Shown: positions 8,131 through 17,483 of the stretch, in pieces
How the letters are laid out: every line of letters starts with the position of its first letter
Position numbering within the stretch: the stretch's first letter is position 1
From: CAVOJY01 sp963696405
GTDB taxonomy: Bacteria > Chloroflexota > Limnocylindria > Limnocylindrales > CSP1-4
DNA: 64,000 nucleotides
Direction: 5' to 3'
Assembly (NCBI GenBank): GCA_963696405.1
Contig: CAVOJY010000005.1
Coordinates: 372,001-436,000 of the forward strand
Made by a program: the position numbers and the translations under genes
Notes under the pieces: model-generated
Databases searched by the model: none
The model's input: the letters and a program-made list of their open reading frames with translations, nothing else
What the model was told of the DNA's origin: nothing

Positions 8131-9066
8131 GTGACCACGGCCTCGCTCCAGCCCGCCAGTGCCCCCCGACTCGTCGGATCTCCCAGCCGCCGCCGGACCG
8201 AGGCAGCCGTGCGAGGGGTTCTCCTGGTGGCCGTGCTCGTGACGGTCGCCGTGAGCGCTGGCATCGTCCTCGCCCTCATTTTTGAGGCCGTCCAGTTCCT
8301 CGCGCTGATCAACCCGGCCCAGTTGCTCGACGAGGGCTGGTTCCCCCGACGGGGCATGTTCGGCCTGCCGACGCTCATCGCCGGCACCTTGATCGTGGCC
8401 GGGGTCGCCATGGCCATCGCGGGGCCCATCGGGTTCCTGTCCGCGATCTACCTAGCCGAGTACGCAAGCCCGCGCGTGCGTCGCGTCGTGAAGCCGATCC
8501 TGGAGATCCTGGCGGGGATCCCCAGCGTCGTGCTCGGCTTCTTCGCGCTCGCCTGGATCAACCCGAACGTTGTCCAGACCATCTTTCCCACGGCACGGAC
8601 GTTCAACATGCTGGCCGCCGGGATCGGCGTCGGGATCCTCACCATCCCGCTCGTCGCCTCCGTCTCCGAAGATGCCATGCGCGCCGTCCCGGTCAGCCTG
8701 CGCGAAGCGTCGTACGGGCTCGGCGCGCACCGCCGGACGACGGTGCTGCGCATCGTGGTTCCGGCGGCCATCTCGGGGATCGTCGCCGCGTTCATCCTCG
8801 CCGTCTCGCGGACCGTGGGCGAGACCATGGTGGTCGCCGTGGCCGCAGGCGCGACGGGCGGCTCGCTCTTCACGGTCAACCCCCTTGAGCCCGGTCAGAC
8901 CGTGACGGCGGCCATGGCGACCCTCGCGGTCGGCTCGGACCAGGTGGTGGGTGGCGAGGCGGCCTACCTCAGCCTGTTTTTCCTCGGCCTCCTGCTCTTC
9001 GCGGTGACGGCCGGCCTCAACCTCATCGGCGACGTCTATGTACGTCGGGTCCGGATCCGCTACTAG
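8131..9066 (+). CDS. pstC: phosphate ABC transporter permease PstC
   Basis: Inner-membrane permease of 311 residues with six predicted membrane segments. The ABC-permease coupling loop is SLREASYGLGAHRRTTVLR, and IPSVVLGFFAL and SRTVGETMVVA are PstC-type motifs. GTG at 8131 is the start; GAGGAACA lies just upstream. The protein pairs with PstA and is energised by PstB. It lies nine bases before pstA. Confidence 0.93.
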   Translation: MTTASLQPASAPRLVGSPSRRRTEAAVRGVLLVAVLVTVAVSAGIVLALIFEAVQFLALINPAQLLDEGWFPRRGMFGLPTLIAGTLIVAGVAMAIAGPIGFLSAIYLAEYASPRVRRVVKPILEILAGIPSVVLGFFALAWINPNVVQTIFPTARTFNMLAAGIGVGILTIPLVASVSEDAMRAVPVSLREASYGLGAHRRTTVLRIVVPAAISGIVAAFILAVSRTVGETMVVAVAAGATGGSLFTVNPLEPGQTVTAAMATLAVGSDQVVGGEAAYLSLFFLGLLLFAVTAGLNLIGDVYVRRVRIRY

Positions 9067-9075
9067 GAGCCGGAC

Positions 9076-10002
9076 ATGACCGTCCAGGAAGCAACCGTCA
9101 TCGCGGTCAGCGGTTCACTCCGGTCGCGGCACCGGGATTGGGGCGGGATCGTCCTGCAGATTCTCCTCCTCCTGTCGCTCCTGTTCTCGCTCGCCATCCT
9201 GCTCATCCTGATCTACGACCAGCTCCGCCTGGGGCTTTCCGTGTTCCTCGAGCGCGGCATCGGGTTCCTCACCGCGCCGCTGTCGAGCAACCCCGCGAAG
9301 GCGGGCGTCTCCCAGGGCATCCTGGGCTCTGCGATGCTCGCCGTCCTCGTGCCGCTCATGGCGTTCCCGGTCGGGATCCTTTCCGCCGTGTACCTCGAGG
9401 AGTACGCGCCGGACAACCGGTTCACCCGCTTCATCACCATCAACATCCGCAACCTCGCCGGGGTTCCCTCGGTCGTCTACGGGCTGCTCGGGCTGTCCAT
9501 CTTCGTGGCCGCGTTCGCGGCCCTCGGCCTCGGCAGCGGCCGGGACATCATCACCGGGGCGCTCACGCTGGCGGTCCTCGTCCTGCCAATCGTGGTCATC
9601 ACCGCATCCGAGGCGATCCGTGCCGTGCCCTCATCCCTGCGCGAGGCAGGGTTCGGCGCGGGAGCCTCCCACTGGCAGGTCGTCCGCAAGCTCATCCTCC
9701 CGGCGGCCATGCCGGGGATCCTGACGGGGACGGTCCTGGCGCTCTCGCGCGCGATCGGCGAGACGGCGCCGCTCATCGTGGCCGGCGCGGTCCTCGGCTC
9801 GTTCTCGACCGGCGGTTCGCCGGCTGAGGTGCTCCTCGGTCCGTACACGGCCATGCCGGTGATCGTCTACGACTGGGCGCGCAAGCCGCAGGCGGAGTTC
9901 CGTGAGCTCACGGCCGCCGCCATCCTCGTCCTGCTGGTCGTGACGCTCATCGCCAACGCTCTCGCCATCCTGCTTCGAAACCGGTACGAACGAACATGGT
10001 GA
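9076..10002 (+). CDS. pstA: phosphate ABC transporter permease PstA
   Basis: Second phosphate permease, 308 residues, about six transmembrane helices. PstA signatures include NIRNLAGVPSVVYGLLGL, the coupling loop SLREAGFGAGASHWQVVRKL and SRAIGETAPLIVAG. AGGAG is 7 bases before ATG 9076. Its stop overlaps the pstB start by 7 bases, so the two are translationally coupled. Confidence 0.93.
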   Translation: MTVQEATVIAVSGSLRSRHRDWGGIVLQILLLLSLLFSLAILLILIYDQLRLGLSVFLERGIGFLTAPLSSNPAKAGVSQGILGSAMLAVLVPLMAFPVGILSAVYLEEYAPDNRFTRFITINIRNLAGVPSVVYGLLGLSIFVAAFAALGLGSGRDIITGALTLAVLVLPIVVITASEAIRAVPSSLREAGFGAGASHWQVVRKLILPAAMPGILTGTVLALSRAIGETAPLIVAGAVLGSFSTGGSPAEVLLGPYTAMPVIVYDWARKPQAEFRELTAAAILVLLVVTLIANALAILLRNRYERTW

Positions 10003-10802
10003 CCGGCAGGCAGCCCGCCGAAACGGAAGCGTCCACCCCCGAGTACGCCGTCGAGTTCCGGGACGTCCACATCTACTACGGCGCCTTCCGGGCGGTGAAG
10101 GACATCACGGTCGGCATTCGAGCGCGCCAGATCACCGCAATCATCGGGCCATCGGGATGCGGCAAATCGACCCTCCTCCGCTCCGCCAACCGGATGAACG
10201 ATCTCATTCCGTCTGCCCGCCTGCAGGGCTCGGTGCTCTTCCTGAGACAGGACCTGTATGCACGGGACGTCGACCCGGTGGAGGTTCGGCGGCGCATCGG
10301 CATGGTCTTCCAGAAGCCCAACCCGTTCCCGAAGTCGATCTACGACAACGTCGCGTTCGGCCCGCGGGTCACCGGGTACAAGGGCAACATGGATGATCTC
10401 GTCGAGTCGAGCCTCCGCCGCGCCGCGCTGTGGAACGAGGTGAAGGACAAGCTCGACCAGAACGGGTTGTCACTCTCCGGCGGCCAGCAGCAGCGCCTGT
10501 GCATCGCCCGCGCGATCGCCACCGAGCCGCAGGTCATCCTCATGGACGAACCGTGCTCGGCGCTCGATCCCCGGGCGACCCTCCAGATCGAGGAGCTGAT
10601 GGCCGAGCTGAAGGAGAACTACACGATCATCATCGTGACGCATAACATGCAGCAGGCAGCCCGAGCCTCGGACTACACCGTGTTTCTCAACATGGCGGAG
10701 GATCGCGCTGGGTACATGGTCGAGGAAGGCCCGACCGCCCAGATCTTCACGAACCCGAAGAACACGCTGACCGAGGACTACGTATCGGGCCGCTTCGGAT
10801 GA
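9996..10802 (+). CDS. pstB: phosphate ABC transporter ATP-binding protein PstB
   Basis: ATPase of the phosphate importer, 268 residues. Walker A GPSGCGKST at residues 51-59, Q-loop in MVFQKPNPFPKSIYDN, signature LSGGQQQRLCIARA, Walker B VILMDEPCSALDP and H-loop THNMQQA are all intact. The QKPNPFP stretch is diagnostic of PstB. It overlaps pstA and is followed by phoU. Confidence 0.96.
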   Translation: MVTGRQPAETEASTPEYAVEFRDVHIYYGAFRAVKDITVGIRARQITAIIGPSGCGKSTLLRSANRMNDLIPSARLQGSVLFLRQDLYARDVDPVEVRRRIGMVFQKPNPFPKSIYDNVAFGPRVTGYKGNMDDLVESSLRRAALWNEVKDKLDQNGLSLSGGQQQRLCIARAIATEPQVILMDEPCSALDPRATLQIEELMAELKENYTIIIVTHNMQQAARASDYTVFLNMAEDRAGYMVEEGPTAQIFTNPKNTLTEDYVSGRFG

Positions 10803-10836
10803 GCCCGAGGTCCGGGCATGAGCGGGATACCAGCAC

Positions 10837-11583
10837 ATGATCGACCACGAGCATGGGGTGCGAGAGCCCGCTCCCCGTGCGATCGCCGAAATCACCGCAG
10901 AGATCGGGGCGCCCGCGCCGGGCTCGGTCCCGCGGGAGAAGCTCGATGCCGAACAGCGACGGGTCAAGGACCTGGTCCTGCACATGGGCGGGCTGGTGGA
11001 GGGCCAGATCCGGGAGGCCGCTCGTGCGCTCGTGCAGCACGACGCGGATCGGGCCTATGCCGTGATGGGTCGGGACCGGGAAGTGAACGAAATGGCGCGC
11101 GAGGTGACCGACCTCGTCGCCATGACCATCGCCACCCAGCAGCCGGTGGCCCGGGACCTGCGCTCGCTGCTGGCCCTCGACCACGTAGCGCTGGAGATCG
11201 AGCGGATCGGCGACCACGCGGCGAACGTGGCGAAGTACGCTGGGCGCCTGGCGCCCCTTCCGGAGCTGGACGGCTTTCTCGACGTGCCGGCCATGGCGGA
11301 GCTGGCGGCTTCCGGGTTATGTGCCGTCCTCGGCGCGCTCGTCGATACTGACACGGTACAGGCGCGAGAGGTCGCTGCAGGGGATGACGAGATCGACCGC
11401 CTCTACCACCGGACCTTTGCCAGGACACTGGGGCTCATGCAGGCGGATCCCGCGAACGTCGACAGCGGAGCGGCGCTCCTGGTGGCCGCCCACGAAGTCG
11501 AGCGCGTGGGCGACCGTGTGACGAACATCGCCGAGGACATCGTCTTCCTGGCGACGGGTGAGGTCGAAGACCTCAACCCTTAG
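10837..11583 (+). CDS. phoU: phosphate signalling regulator PhoU
   Basis: A 248-residue PhoU protein with two PhoU helical-bundle repeats. The first holds VNEMAREVTDLVAMTIATQQPVARDLR and ALEIERIGDHAANVAK; the second holds DDEIDRLYH and HEVERVGDRVTNIAEDIVF. The two E-R-(I/V)-G-D motifs are the metal-binding signatures. PhoU normally restrains the PhoR/PstSCAB signalling complex when phosphate is plentiful. It is the last gene of the pst cluster. Confidence 0.95.
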   Translation: MIDHEHGVREPAPRAIAEITAEIGAPAPGSVPREKLDAEQRRVKDLVLHMGGLVEGQIREAARALVQHDADRAYAVMGRDREVNEMAREVTDLVAMTIATQQPVARDLRSLLALDHVALEIERIGDHAANVAKYAGRLAPLPELDGFLDVPAMAELAASGLCAVLGALVDTDTVQAREVAAGDDEIDRLYHRTFARTLGLMQADPANVDSGAALLVAAHEVERVGDRVTNIAEDIVFLATGEVEDLNP

Positions 11584-11689
11584 CCTCGGCCGACCCGGCC
11601 GGGACGCCGCAGAGCCTCGGCCGCGAAGACCCGGTGACGACGCCCGGGTAAGCCGGCGGTAAGCGACGGCCGATAAGGTCGGGTCGAAC

Positions 11690-11726
11690 GTCCGCCGGTT
11701 CCCACGTGCCCAGGGGCCCGGCGGAC
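11690..11726 (+). terminator. hairpin downstream of phoU
   Basis: A perfect 9-bp inverted repeat, GTCCGCCGG at 11690-11698 and CCGGCGGAC at 11718-11726, with a 19-base loop, lies between phoU and comEA. No T-run follows. It could end the pst transcript or sit in the comEA leader. Confidence 0.35.
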
Positions 11727-11817
11727 GCTCCCGCCCAGCGGCCGTGCTCGCCAGGCTGGCGTGCCGGTCGAGGGCGGATCGTCTCCCGCCGGCCGCCCCG
11801 CCGCGCCTGGAGACCGC

Positions 11818-12609
11818 ATGGACCCCTTCGCAGGCGATCGCCTTCCTGCAGGATGGCGTGCCGTTGAACCGACCGCCGCCGACCCTCCGTCGAGGCCGGA
11901 AGACCGGGCCGCAGCGAGGAGGCTGGATCTCACCGCAGCCGTGGCCGTCCTGGTCGCCGTGCTGGCCGGCGCCGTGCTTCTCTTCGGACCGGGCGTCGTC
12001 CCCGCCGTTGTTCCCGGCGGCGCCGAGGCTGCGAGCGCGGGCGCTGCTGACGGCCCGGGTGGCACGGAGCAGGCCGGCGGCGCGTCGATCCGCCCATCCC
12101 CGGCACCGACCGACCTGGTAGTGGACGTCAGCGGCGCCGTTCGTCGGCCCGGGCTCTACCGGCTGCCTGCGGGGAGCCGCGTCGGGGACGCGATCGCTGC
12201 GGCCGGCGGATTCGGGCCGCGCGTCGACGCTGCCGCGGTAACGGCGTCGATCAACCTGGCCGCCCGGCTCGAGGACGGGTCGAAGGTGCTGGTCCCCGAG
12301 CGGGGCTCGGCGGTGGCAGCGAGCGCGGCTCCCGGGACGGGAAGCGGCAGCGGCGGCGGGGCCGGCAACGGGGAAACCGCCGGAGCGGTGGCGTCCTCGA
12401 CGTCAGGGGAGGCGGCCCGGGTCGACCTCAACCGGGCGACGCAGGCCGAGCTCGAGGCGCTTCCCGGCATCGGGCCCGTGACGGCGAGGAAGATCCTGGA
12501 CTCCCGCACGTCCGCCCCGTTCAAGCAGCCGGACGACCTGGTGTCGCGTGGGCTGGTGCGAACCGGCGTGTATGACGAGATTCGGGACCTCGTCATCGTG
12601 GCGCCGTGA
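11818..12609 (+). CDS. comEA: ComEA-like competence DNA-binding protein
   Basis: Membrane-anchored DNA receptor of the competence uptake machinery, about 263 residues from ATG 11818 (GGAG nearby; an in-frame earlier start gives 19 more residues). One transmembrane helix (AVAVLVAVLAGAVLLFG) is followed by an SLBB domain starting VVDVSGAVRRPGLYRLPAGSR, a Gly/Ser-rich linker, and a C-terminal helix-hairpin-helix pair: VDLNRATQAELEALPGIGPV then TARKILDSR. It precedes comEC by 18 bases, the usual arrangement. Confidence 0.9.
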   Translation: MDPFAGDRLPAGWRAVEPTAADPPSRPEDRAAARRLDLTAAVAVLVAVLAGAVLLFGPGVVPAVVPGGAEAASAGAADGPGGTEQAGGASIRPSPAPTDLVVDVSGAVRRPGLYRLPAGSRVGDAIAAAGGFGPRVDAAAVTASINLAARLEDGSKVLVPERGSAVAASAAPGTGSGSGGGAGNGETAGAVASSTSGEAARVDLNRATQAELEALPGIGPVTARKILDSRTSAPFKQPDDLVSRGLVRTGVYDEIRDLVIVAP

Positions 12610-12627
12610 TCGTCGTGGCACCGTGAC

Positions 12628-15489
12628 ATGCCGCGCTCGGGGTGGCTGGCGGCCGGGTGCTTCCTTGCGGCGGTCTTGTCAACCGAGGCGGGGCCGGCCG
12701 TTGCCGTAGCCGTGGCGGCCGCGGCGGCCGTCGCGGGGATCGCCGCGACCGCCTCCAGGCCCCGGGGGGACTGCGCAAGTGGCGGTCGCCGGCCTGTCGC
12801 GAGGGGCGCGGCACCTGCAGCCCTGGGCGCGGCGCTCGTCGCGGCGAGGCTGCTCGCGGCGGCCGCCATCGCCCCTGCCGCGACGGACACGCTGCCGGCC
12901 GGCACCGGACCGTGGACGGCGGAGGTCGTATCCCCTGGGGGCACGCGGGACGGTGTTCAGCGCGCCGTGATCGGCATCGACGGGGCCGATGGCGCGGGGC
13001 CGCGCCTGTACGCGCGTCTGCCGCTCTTTCCCGCGGTCGTGCCGGGCGACCGCATCGCCGTGTCGGGCCGCGTGCGGCCGCCTCCGGAGGACGGCTTCGG
13101 AGAGTACCTGCGTCGCGCCGGGATCGCAGGGACGCTGACGGCAACGGAACTGGACCGCCTGCCCGCCGACTCGGCTTCCCTGGCCTGGCTCGAGGAACGG
13201 CGGCGCACGGCGGGCGACCTCATCGGTCGCGTGTTGCCCGAGCCGGAGGCCGGCCTGGCATCCGGGATGGTGCTGGGCCTGAGGGAACTCGTCGACCGCA
13301 CGCTCGCCGCGGACTTCACGACGTCCGGGCTGAGCCACGTCGTGGCGATCAGCGGCTGGAACATCGCGATCGTGGCCGCGGCGGTCGGCACGCTCCTGCG
13401 GCGGCTGCCGCGGAGGTCGCGATCGGCGGCCGTGGTGGGGGTGATCGTCGTATACGCAGTCGCGGCCGGCGGCGGGCCGAGCGTGGTCCGTGCCGCCGTC
13501 ATGGCGAGCGCGGTCGTGGCGGCTCGCGAGAGCGGACGGGGAGCCCGCGCGGGGGCGGCTCTCGGGCTCGCGGCCGCGGTCATGCTGATCGCAGACCCCG
13601 CGGTCAGCCGCGACCCGGGATTCCAGCTGTCGGCCGCGGCGACTGCGGGCATCCTGGCCTGGGCGCGCCCGCTCACGGCCGCGCTCCGCACCCGTCTGCC
13701 CACGCGGATTCCGGACGCCTTTGTGGAGACCCTTGGCCTGTCGCTCGCCGCCCAGGCCGTGACGCTGCCAATCGTCCTCGCCGACTTCGGCCGCCTCTCG
13801 CTCGTGGCGCCGGCCGCCAATCTCGTGGCCGCGCCGCTCATCGTCCCGGCGATGGTCGCGTCGGCGGCTGCCCTCGTGGTCGGCTGGCTGGTCTCGCTGC
13901 CGGGCCCGGCGGTGCTCGACGGCGTGACGGTCGCGGCGGCCGGCGCCGCGGGCACGGTCTGCTGGGGGGCGCTCCGTGCGCTCGCCGGCGTCGTGCAGTT
14001 CTCGGCCGCGGTTCCCTTCGCCAGCATCGAGCTCCCCGAGCCGCTGAACCTGGCCGCGGCCGCCGGTGCCTGCGTCGCTGCCCGGGCGGCGTGGCTGCGG
14101 CTCCGGCCGCACTCGGCCCGGGTGCGCACCGGCAGTGCCCCACGGTCTCCTGCGCGACGGCCGGAGCGGCCGCACGGTGCATCAACGCGCGCACGCCGGC
14201 TCGCCGTCCTGGGCGGAGCCGCTGCGGTCGCGGTCGTCCTGGTGGCATCCGGCCAGCCCGACGGCCGTCTGCGGGTCACGTTCCTCGACGTTGGCCAGGG
14301 AGATGCAATCCTCCTCGAGGGGCCGCGGGGCGGGCGCATGCTCGTCGACGGAGGGCCTGATCCCTCGAGACTCATCGCCCAGCTCGATGCCCGGATACCG
14401 CCATGGGGTCGGAGCATCGATGTCGCCGTGGTCACTCATCCGCACGACGATCACCTCGCCGGTTTCCCGATGCTGCTTCGACGGTACGCCGTGCGCGACT
14501 TCCGGGGACCGTCAATTCAGGACGGGGACCCGGCCTCGCTGGCACTGGAGACCGAGCTTCCCCGTGCAGGTCTCGTCAGCGGAACCCTGGGCGCCGGAGA
14601 CACGATCTCCCTCGGCGGCGCCTCGGCGCTCGTCATGTGGCCGGAACCGGCGGCCGCGGGGGCCTCGTCCGCGGGGGCCTCGTCCGCCGGGTCCTCGTCC
14701 GTGGAGGCCGCGAGCACGGGCTCGGGCGGTGGGCGCGACAGCACCAACGACGAGGTGAACGACTCGTCCCTGGTGATGGAGGTTCGGTACGGCGGGCGTC
14801 GCATCCTCCTCACCGGCGACGTGACCGAGGAGGTCGATGCCGGGCTTCTCGATGGAGAGGCCGAGGCCACCGGGACGGAGGAGGCCTCGAGTCCGCGGGA
14901 CACCGGACCGGCTGCGTCCGCGCTCTCCCCCATCGACGTCCTGAAAGTGGCGCACCACGGCAGCAGGACGAGCACGAGTTCTGCCTTCCTCGCCTCCGCG
15001 AGGCCGCTCATTGCCGTGATCAGCGTCGGCGCCGGCAACCGGTACGGACACCCGAACGAGCAGACACTGGCCCGTCTCATCGACGCAGGCGCCCAGGTGC
15101 TGCGCACGGACCTCGCCGGCTGGATCAGCATCTCGACCGACGGCCGGGACCTCCGCATTGAGACCGAGAAGGGCGGCAGATGGGACCTCGCGCCAAACGG
15201 CGTGCCCCAGGTCGCGTTAGCCCATAGAATCGCACTGTGGCAATACCCACCCGGACCACAGCCGCAGCGCTCCTCCTCTCGCTCGACCCGCCGGACTGGC
15301 TCATCGCGCATGTCAGCGCCGTCGCGGAGGTTGCGGCGTTCCTCGCGGAGCGGACGCACGCCCGGGGTGTGCCGGTGGACCGCGGCCTGGTCGAGGCCGC
15401 CGCCCTGCTGCACGACATCGACAAGCTCATCCCCGGCGACGATCCCGTTCACGAGCTCGGGCACGGCGAGGGCGCGGCGAGGTGGCTGA
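12628..15489 (+). CDS. comEC: ComEC/Rec2 competence DNA channel
   Basis: Polytopic inner-membrane protein that passes single-stranded DNA into the cell. N-terminal hydrophobic stretch and OB-like DUF4131 region, then the competence domain (GLSHVVAISGWNIAIVAAAV, PSVVRAAVMAS) and a C-terminal metallo-beta-lactamase-like domain with DVGQGDAILLEG, the metal motif THPHDDHLAGFP, LLTGDVTEEVD and KVAHHGSRTST. As read, the frame runs to 15489 and overlaps the next gene by 253 bases with no sensible protein. The recognisable domain ends around 15200, and a one-base insertion, common elsewhere in this window, would expose a TAG at 15218-15220. I therefore suspect the true end is near 15220. Confidence 0.9.
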   Translation: MPRSGWLAAGCFLAAVLSTEAGPAVAVAVAAAAAVAGIAATASRPRGDCASGGRRPVARGAAPAALGAALVAARLLAAAAIAPAATDTLPAGTGPWTAEVVSPGGTRDGVQRAVIGIDGADGAGPRLYARLPLFPAVVPGDRIAVSGRVRPPPEDGFGEYLRRAGIAGTLTATELDRLPADSASLAWLEERRRTAGDLIGRVLPEPEAGLASGMVLGLRELVDRTLAADFTTSGLSHVVAISGWNIAIVAAAVGTLLRRLPRRSRSAAVVGVIVVYAVAAGGGPSVVRAAVMASAVVAARESGRGARAGAALGLAAAVMLIADPAVSRDPGFQLSAAATAGILAWARPLTAALRTRLPTRIPDAFVETLGLSLAAQAVTLPIVLADFGRLSLVAPAANLVAAPLIVPAMVASAAALVVGWLVSLPGPAVLDGVTVAAAGAAGTVCWGALRALAGVVQFSAAVPFASIELPEPLNLAAAAGACVAARAAWLRLRPHSARVRTGSAPRSPARRPERPHGASTRARRLAVLGGAAAVAVVLVASGQPDGRLRVTFLDVGQGDAILLEGPRGGRMLVDGGPDPSRLIAQLDARIPPWGRSIDVAVVTHPHDDHLAGFPMLLRRYAVRDFRGPSIQDGDPASLALETELPRAGLVSGTLGAGDTISLGGASALVMWPEPAAAGASSAGASSAGSSSVEAASTGSGGGRDSTNDEVNDSSLVMEVRYGGRRILLTGDVTEEVDAGLLDGEAEATGTEEASSPRDTGPAASALSPIDVLKVAHHGSRTSTSSAFLASARPLIAVISVGAGNRYGHPNEQTLARLIDAGAQVLRTDLAGWISISTDGRDLRIETEKGGRWDLAPNGVPQVALAHRIALWQYPPGPQPQRSSSRSTRRTGSSRMSAPSRRLRRSSRSGRTPGVCRWTAAWSRPPPCCTTSTSSSPATIPFTSSGTARARRGG

Positions 15490-15857
15490 CCCAGCTCGGC
15501 TACGGCGAGCTGGCCCGTGCGGTCGCTGCCCACCCCGTGACGCGGCTGCTCGACGCGGATCGGTACGGCAGGTGGAACGGTGTCGCGACCCGCGAGGAGC
15601 GGATCGTGGCCTACGCGGACAAGCGCGCGGGAAAGCAGCTCGTGACGATGAAGTCCCGGTTCGCGGCGTGGGAGGCGGAGTATCCCCAGCAGCGGGAGAA
15701 CCTCCTGCGCGCACGCGCCCGCGCGGAGCGGCTTGAGCGGCAGGTATGCGAGATGGCCGGCGTCAGCCCGCTCGCCGTGAAGCGCCTGCGCTGGGTCGCG
15801 CCCGCGATCGAGGCGGCACGCAGGCAGCAGCCGGAGCTCGCGGCCGCGCGGCCGTGA
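15237..15857 (+). CDS. HD-domain phosphohydrolase
   Basis: A 206-residue HD-superfamily metal-dependent phosphohydrolase. The His and His-Asp ligands are in HVSAVAEVA and ALLHDIDKLIPG, with further His residues in GHGEGAARWL and AAHPVTRLL. The C-terminal half is helical (RERLLRARARAERLERQV-like). Family members hydrolyse nucleotides or cyclic nucleotides; the substrate cannot be read here. GTG at 15237 fits the likely true end of comEC 16 bases upstream. Its TGA overlaps the holA GTG, indicating coupling. Confidence 0.8.
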   Translation: MAIPTRTTAAALLLSLDPPDWLIAHVSAVAEVAAFLAERTHARGVPVDRGLVEAAALLHDIDKLIPGDDPVHELGHGEGAARWLTQLGYGELARAVAAHPVTRLLDADRYGRWNGVATREERIVAYADKRAGKQLVTMKSRFAAWEAEYPQQRENLLRARARAERLERQVCEMAGVSPLAVKRLRWVAPAIEAARRQQPELAAARP

Positions 15858-17041
15858 GCGGCGGGCCGGCGGGTTCCTGCCCGGTCGGCTTCTTCTGGGG
15901 TGACGACGCGCTCGGTATCCGGCGAGCGGTCGAGAGCTTCGCATGGCAACTGGCCGGGGGGACCGGCCCTCCCGCCGACGGCCCGTCGCTCGAGGTCTGG
16001 GCCGTTGAGGCGAGTGACCTTGGGGCAGGCGGCGCGACCGGGACCGATGCCGGCGGCGAGACGACCGCCGGAACCGCGGAGTCAGGTTCGGAGGCCGCCG
16101 CGAGGTCCGGCCCGCTCGGCGAAATCACGCTGAGACTGGGAACGGCACCGCTCTTCGATCCCGGGACCCTCGTCGTGATCCGCGAGCCGGCAGGGTTGGC
16201 CCGTTCCGTGGCGGGGCGTGATCGCCTTCTCGCCCTCGCGGCCGGCGTCGCCCCGGGAAACGGGCTCGCGTTCACGGCAGTGCTGGAGACGCGGGCGAAG
16301 GAACCCGCCGGGTTGGCCGCGCTCGGGGCGGCGGTCGGCCATCTCGGGGGAGTGGTGCGGCGGATCGAGAGCCCGGGGCCGGGCCGGCTGGGGCCGTGGA
16401 TCGACGAGCGGGCCGCGGAGCTCGGTATCCGCATGGAGGCCGGCGCGGCACGCGAGCTCGCGGACAGGATTGCCGGCCCTGGTTCGGAGGGCGACGTCGA
16501 CCGGCGCCGCCAGACCGAGTCTGCCGATGCCGAACTCCACAAGCTCTCGCTCTTCCGGCCCGGCGGGCCGATCACCCGTGACGACGTCGCGGCGCTCGTC
16601 CCAGGCGCGACGCCTGCGTCCTCATGGGCGTTCCTCGACGCGGTCGGTCGCCGCGACCTTCGCGCGGCCGGAGCCGCCGCAGGGCTCCTCCTCAACGAGG
16701 GCACCGCCCTGCCGGTCGTCGTCACCCAACTGCACCGCCGCCTCCGTCAGCTGCTCATCGTTCGCGCGCTGCGGGACGCCGGCGAGAAGCCTCCGGCGAT
16801 CGCGCGGGCGGCCGGAATCACCGGGCCGCCGAAGACCGCCGAGTACCGGCTGCAGGTGCTGTCCCGGCAGGCGATGGCATGGGAGCCGGAGGAGCTCACG
16901 GGCGCACTCGCGGGGCTGGTGGAGGTCGACCTCGTGTCGAAAGGGCTCCCGGTCGGAGGCAAGCCTCTGCGACGCGGAGCGGCGGAGGGTCCGACGGCAC
17001 TGCTGCTCTGGCTTTCCGAGCGGGTGGCACGGCGCGGGTAG
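15854..17041 (+). CDS. holA: DNA polymerase III delta subunit
   Basis: Clamp-loader delta subunit, 395 residues from GTG 15854 in a GTGA overlap with the HD gene. The N-terminal AAA+-like domain starts FFWGDDALGIRRAVESF, a degenerate nucleotide-binding loop as in HolA, and includes GTLVVIREPAGL. The C-terminal part SWAFLDAVGRRDLRAAGAAAGLL, LHRRLRQLLIVRALRDAG and YRLQVLSRQAM matches the HolA helical collar. A Gly/Thr/Glu-rich insertion lies near residues 48-75. HolA after comEC is the common bacterial gene order, supporting the call. Confidence 0.85.
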   Translation: MSGGPAGSCPVGFFWGDDALGIRRAVESFAWQLAGGTGPPADGPSLEVWAVEASDLGAGGATGTDAGGETTAGTAESGSEAAARSGPLGEITLRLGTAPLFDPGTLVVIREPAGLARSVAGRDRLLALAAGVAPGNGLAFTAVLETRAKEPAGLAALGAAVGHLGGVVRRIESPGPGRLGPWIDERAAELGIRMEAGAARELADRIAGPGSEGDVDRRRQTESADAELHKLSLFRPGGPITRDDVAALVPGATPASSWAFLDAVGRRDLRAAGAAAGLLLNEGTALPVVVTQLHRRLRQLLIVRALRDAGEKPPAIARAAGITGPPKTAEYRLQVLSRQAMAWEPEELTGALAGLVEVDLVSKGLPVGGKPLRRGAAEGPTALLLWLSERVARRG

Positions 17042-17088
17042 GCGCCGGAGATCCTCAGTCGGCGGGGACCCTCATTCGGCGGGGACCC

Positions 17089-17343
17089 TCATTCGGCGGT
17101 GGACCTCGCCTGCTGCTGGAGCACCCGGTCCGACTCGATGGCAAAGACGCAGCGCCCGGAGCCAAGGTCGAAGAGAGCGATGAGTTCTGGATCGACGTAG
17201 AGCTGCTGGCACGGCTCGCAGAGGCTGGCCGGGATCCCGAAACACAGGCGCTCCGTCGCGTCCGGCAGGCGGAACGTTGCGTCGAAACGCGACACGTCCA
17301 TCGACGTCTCGCACTCCGGACATCGGTTCGAGTCGGATGGCAT
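17089..17343 (-). CDS. small zinc-ribbon-like hypothetical protein
   Basis: An 84-residue protein converging on holA with a 47-base gap. It has two CxxC pairs, RCPECETSM near the N-terminus and SLCEPCQQLYV about 30 residues later, spaced as in YgiT-type or similar zinc ribbons. ATG 17343 is preceded by GAGGT about 11 bases away. A longer upstream frame exists but has no features. Metal binding is likely; function is unknown. Confidence 0.6.
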   Translation of the reverse strand: MPSDSNRCPECETSMDVSRFDATFRLPDATERLCFGIPASLCEPCQQLYVDPELIALFDLGSGRCVFAIESDRVLQQQARSTAE

Positions 17344-17483
17344 CTGACGGCGGACCTCGCTTGTGCCAGTGGGCACCGGCAACCTCCGCGATCCTATGGG
17401 TCGCCGGCCGCCTGCCACATCACACGGAGGTACGGGGTGCCCGGTACTCCCGCAGAGCGGCGTACCCCCCTCGGGACGCGGCC

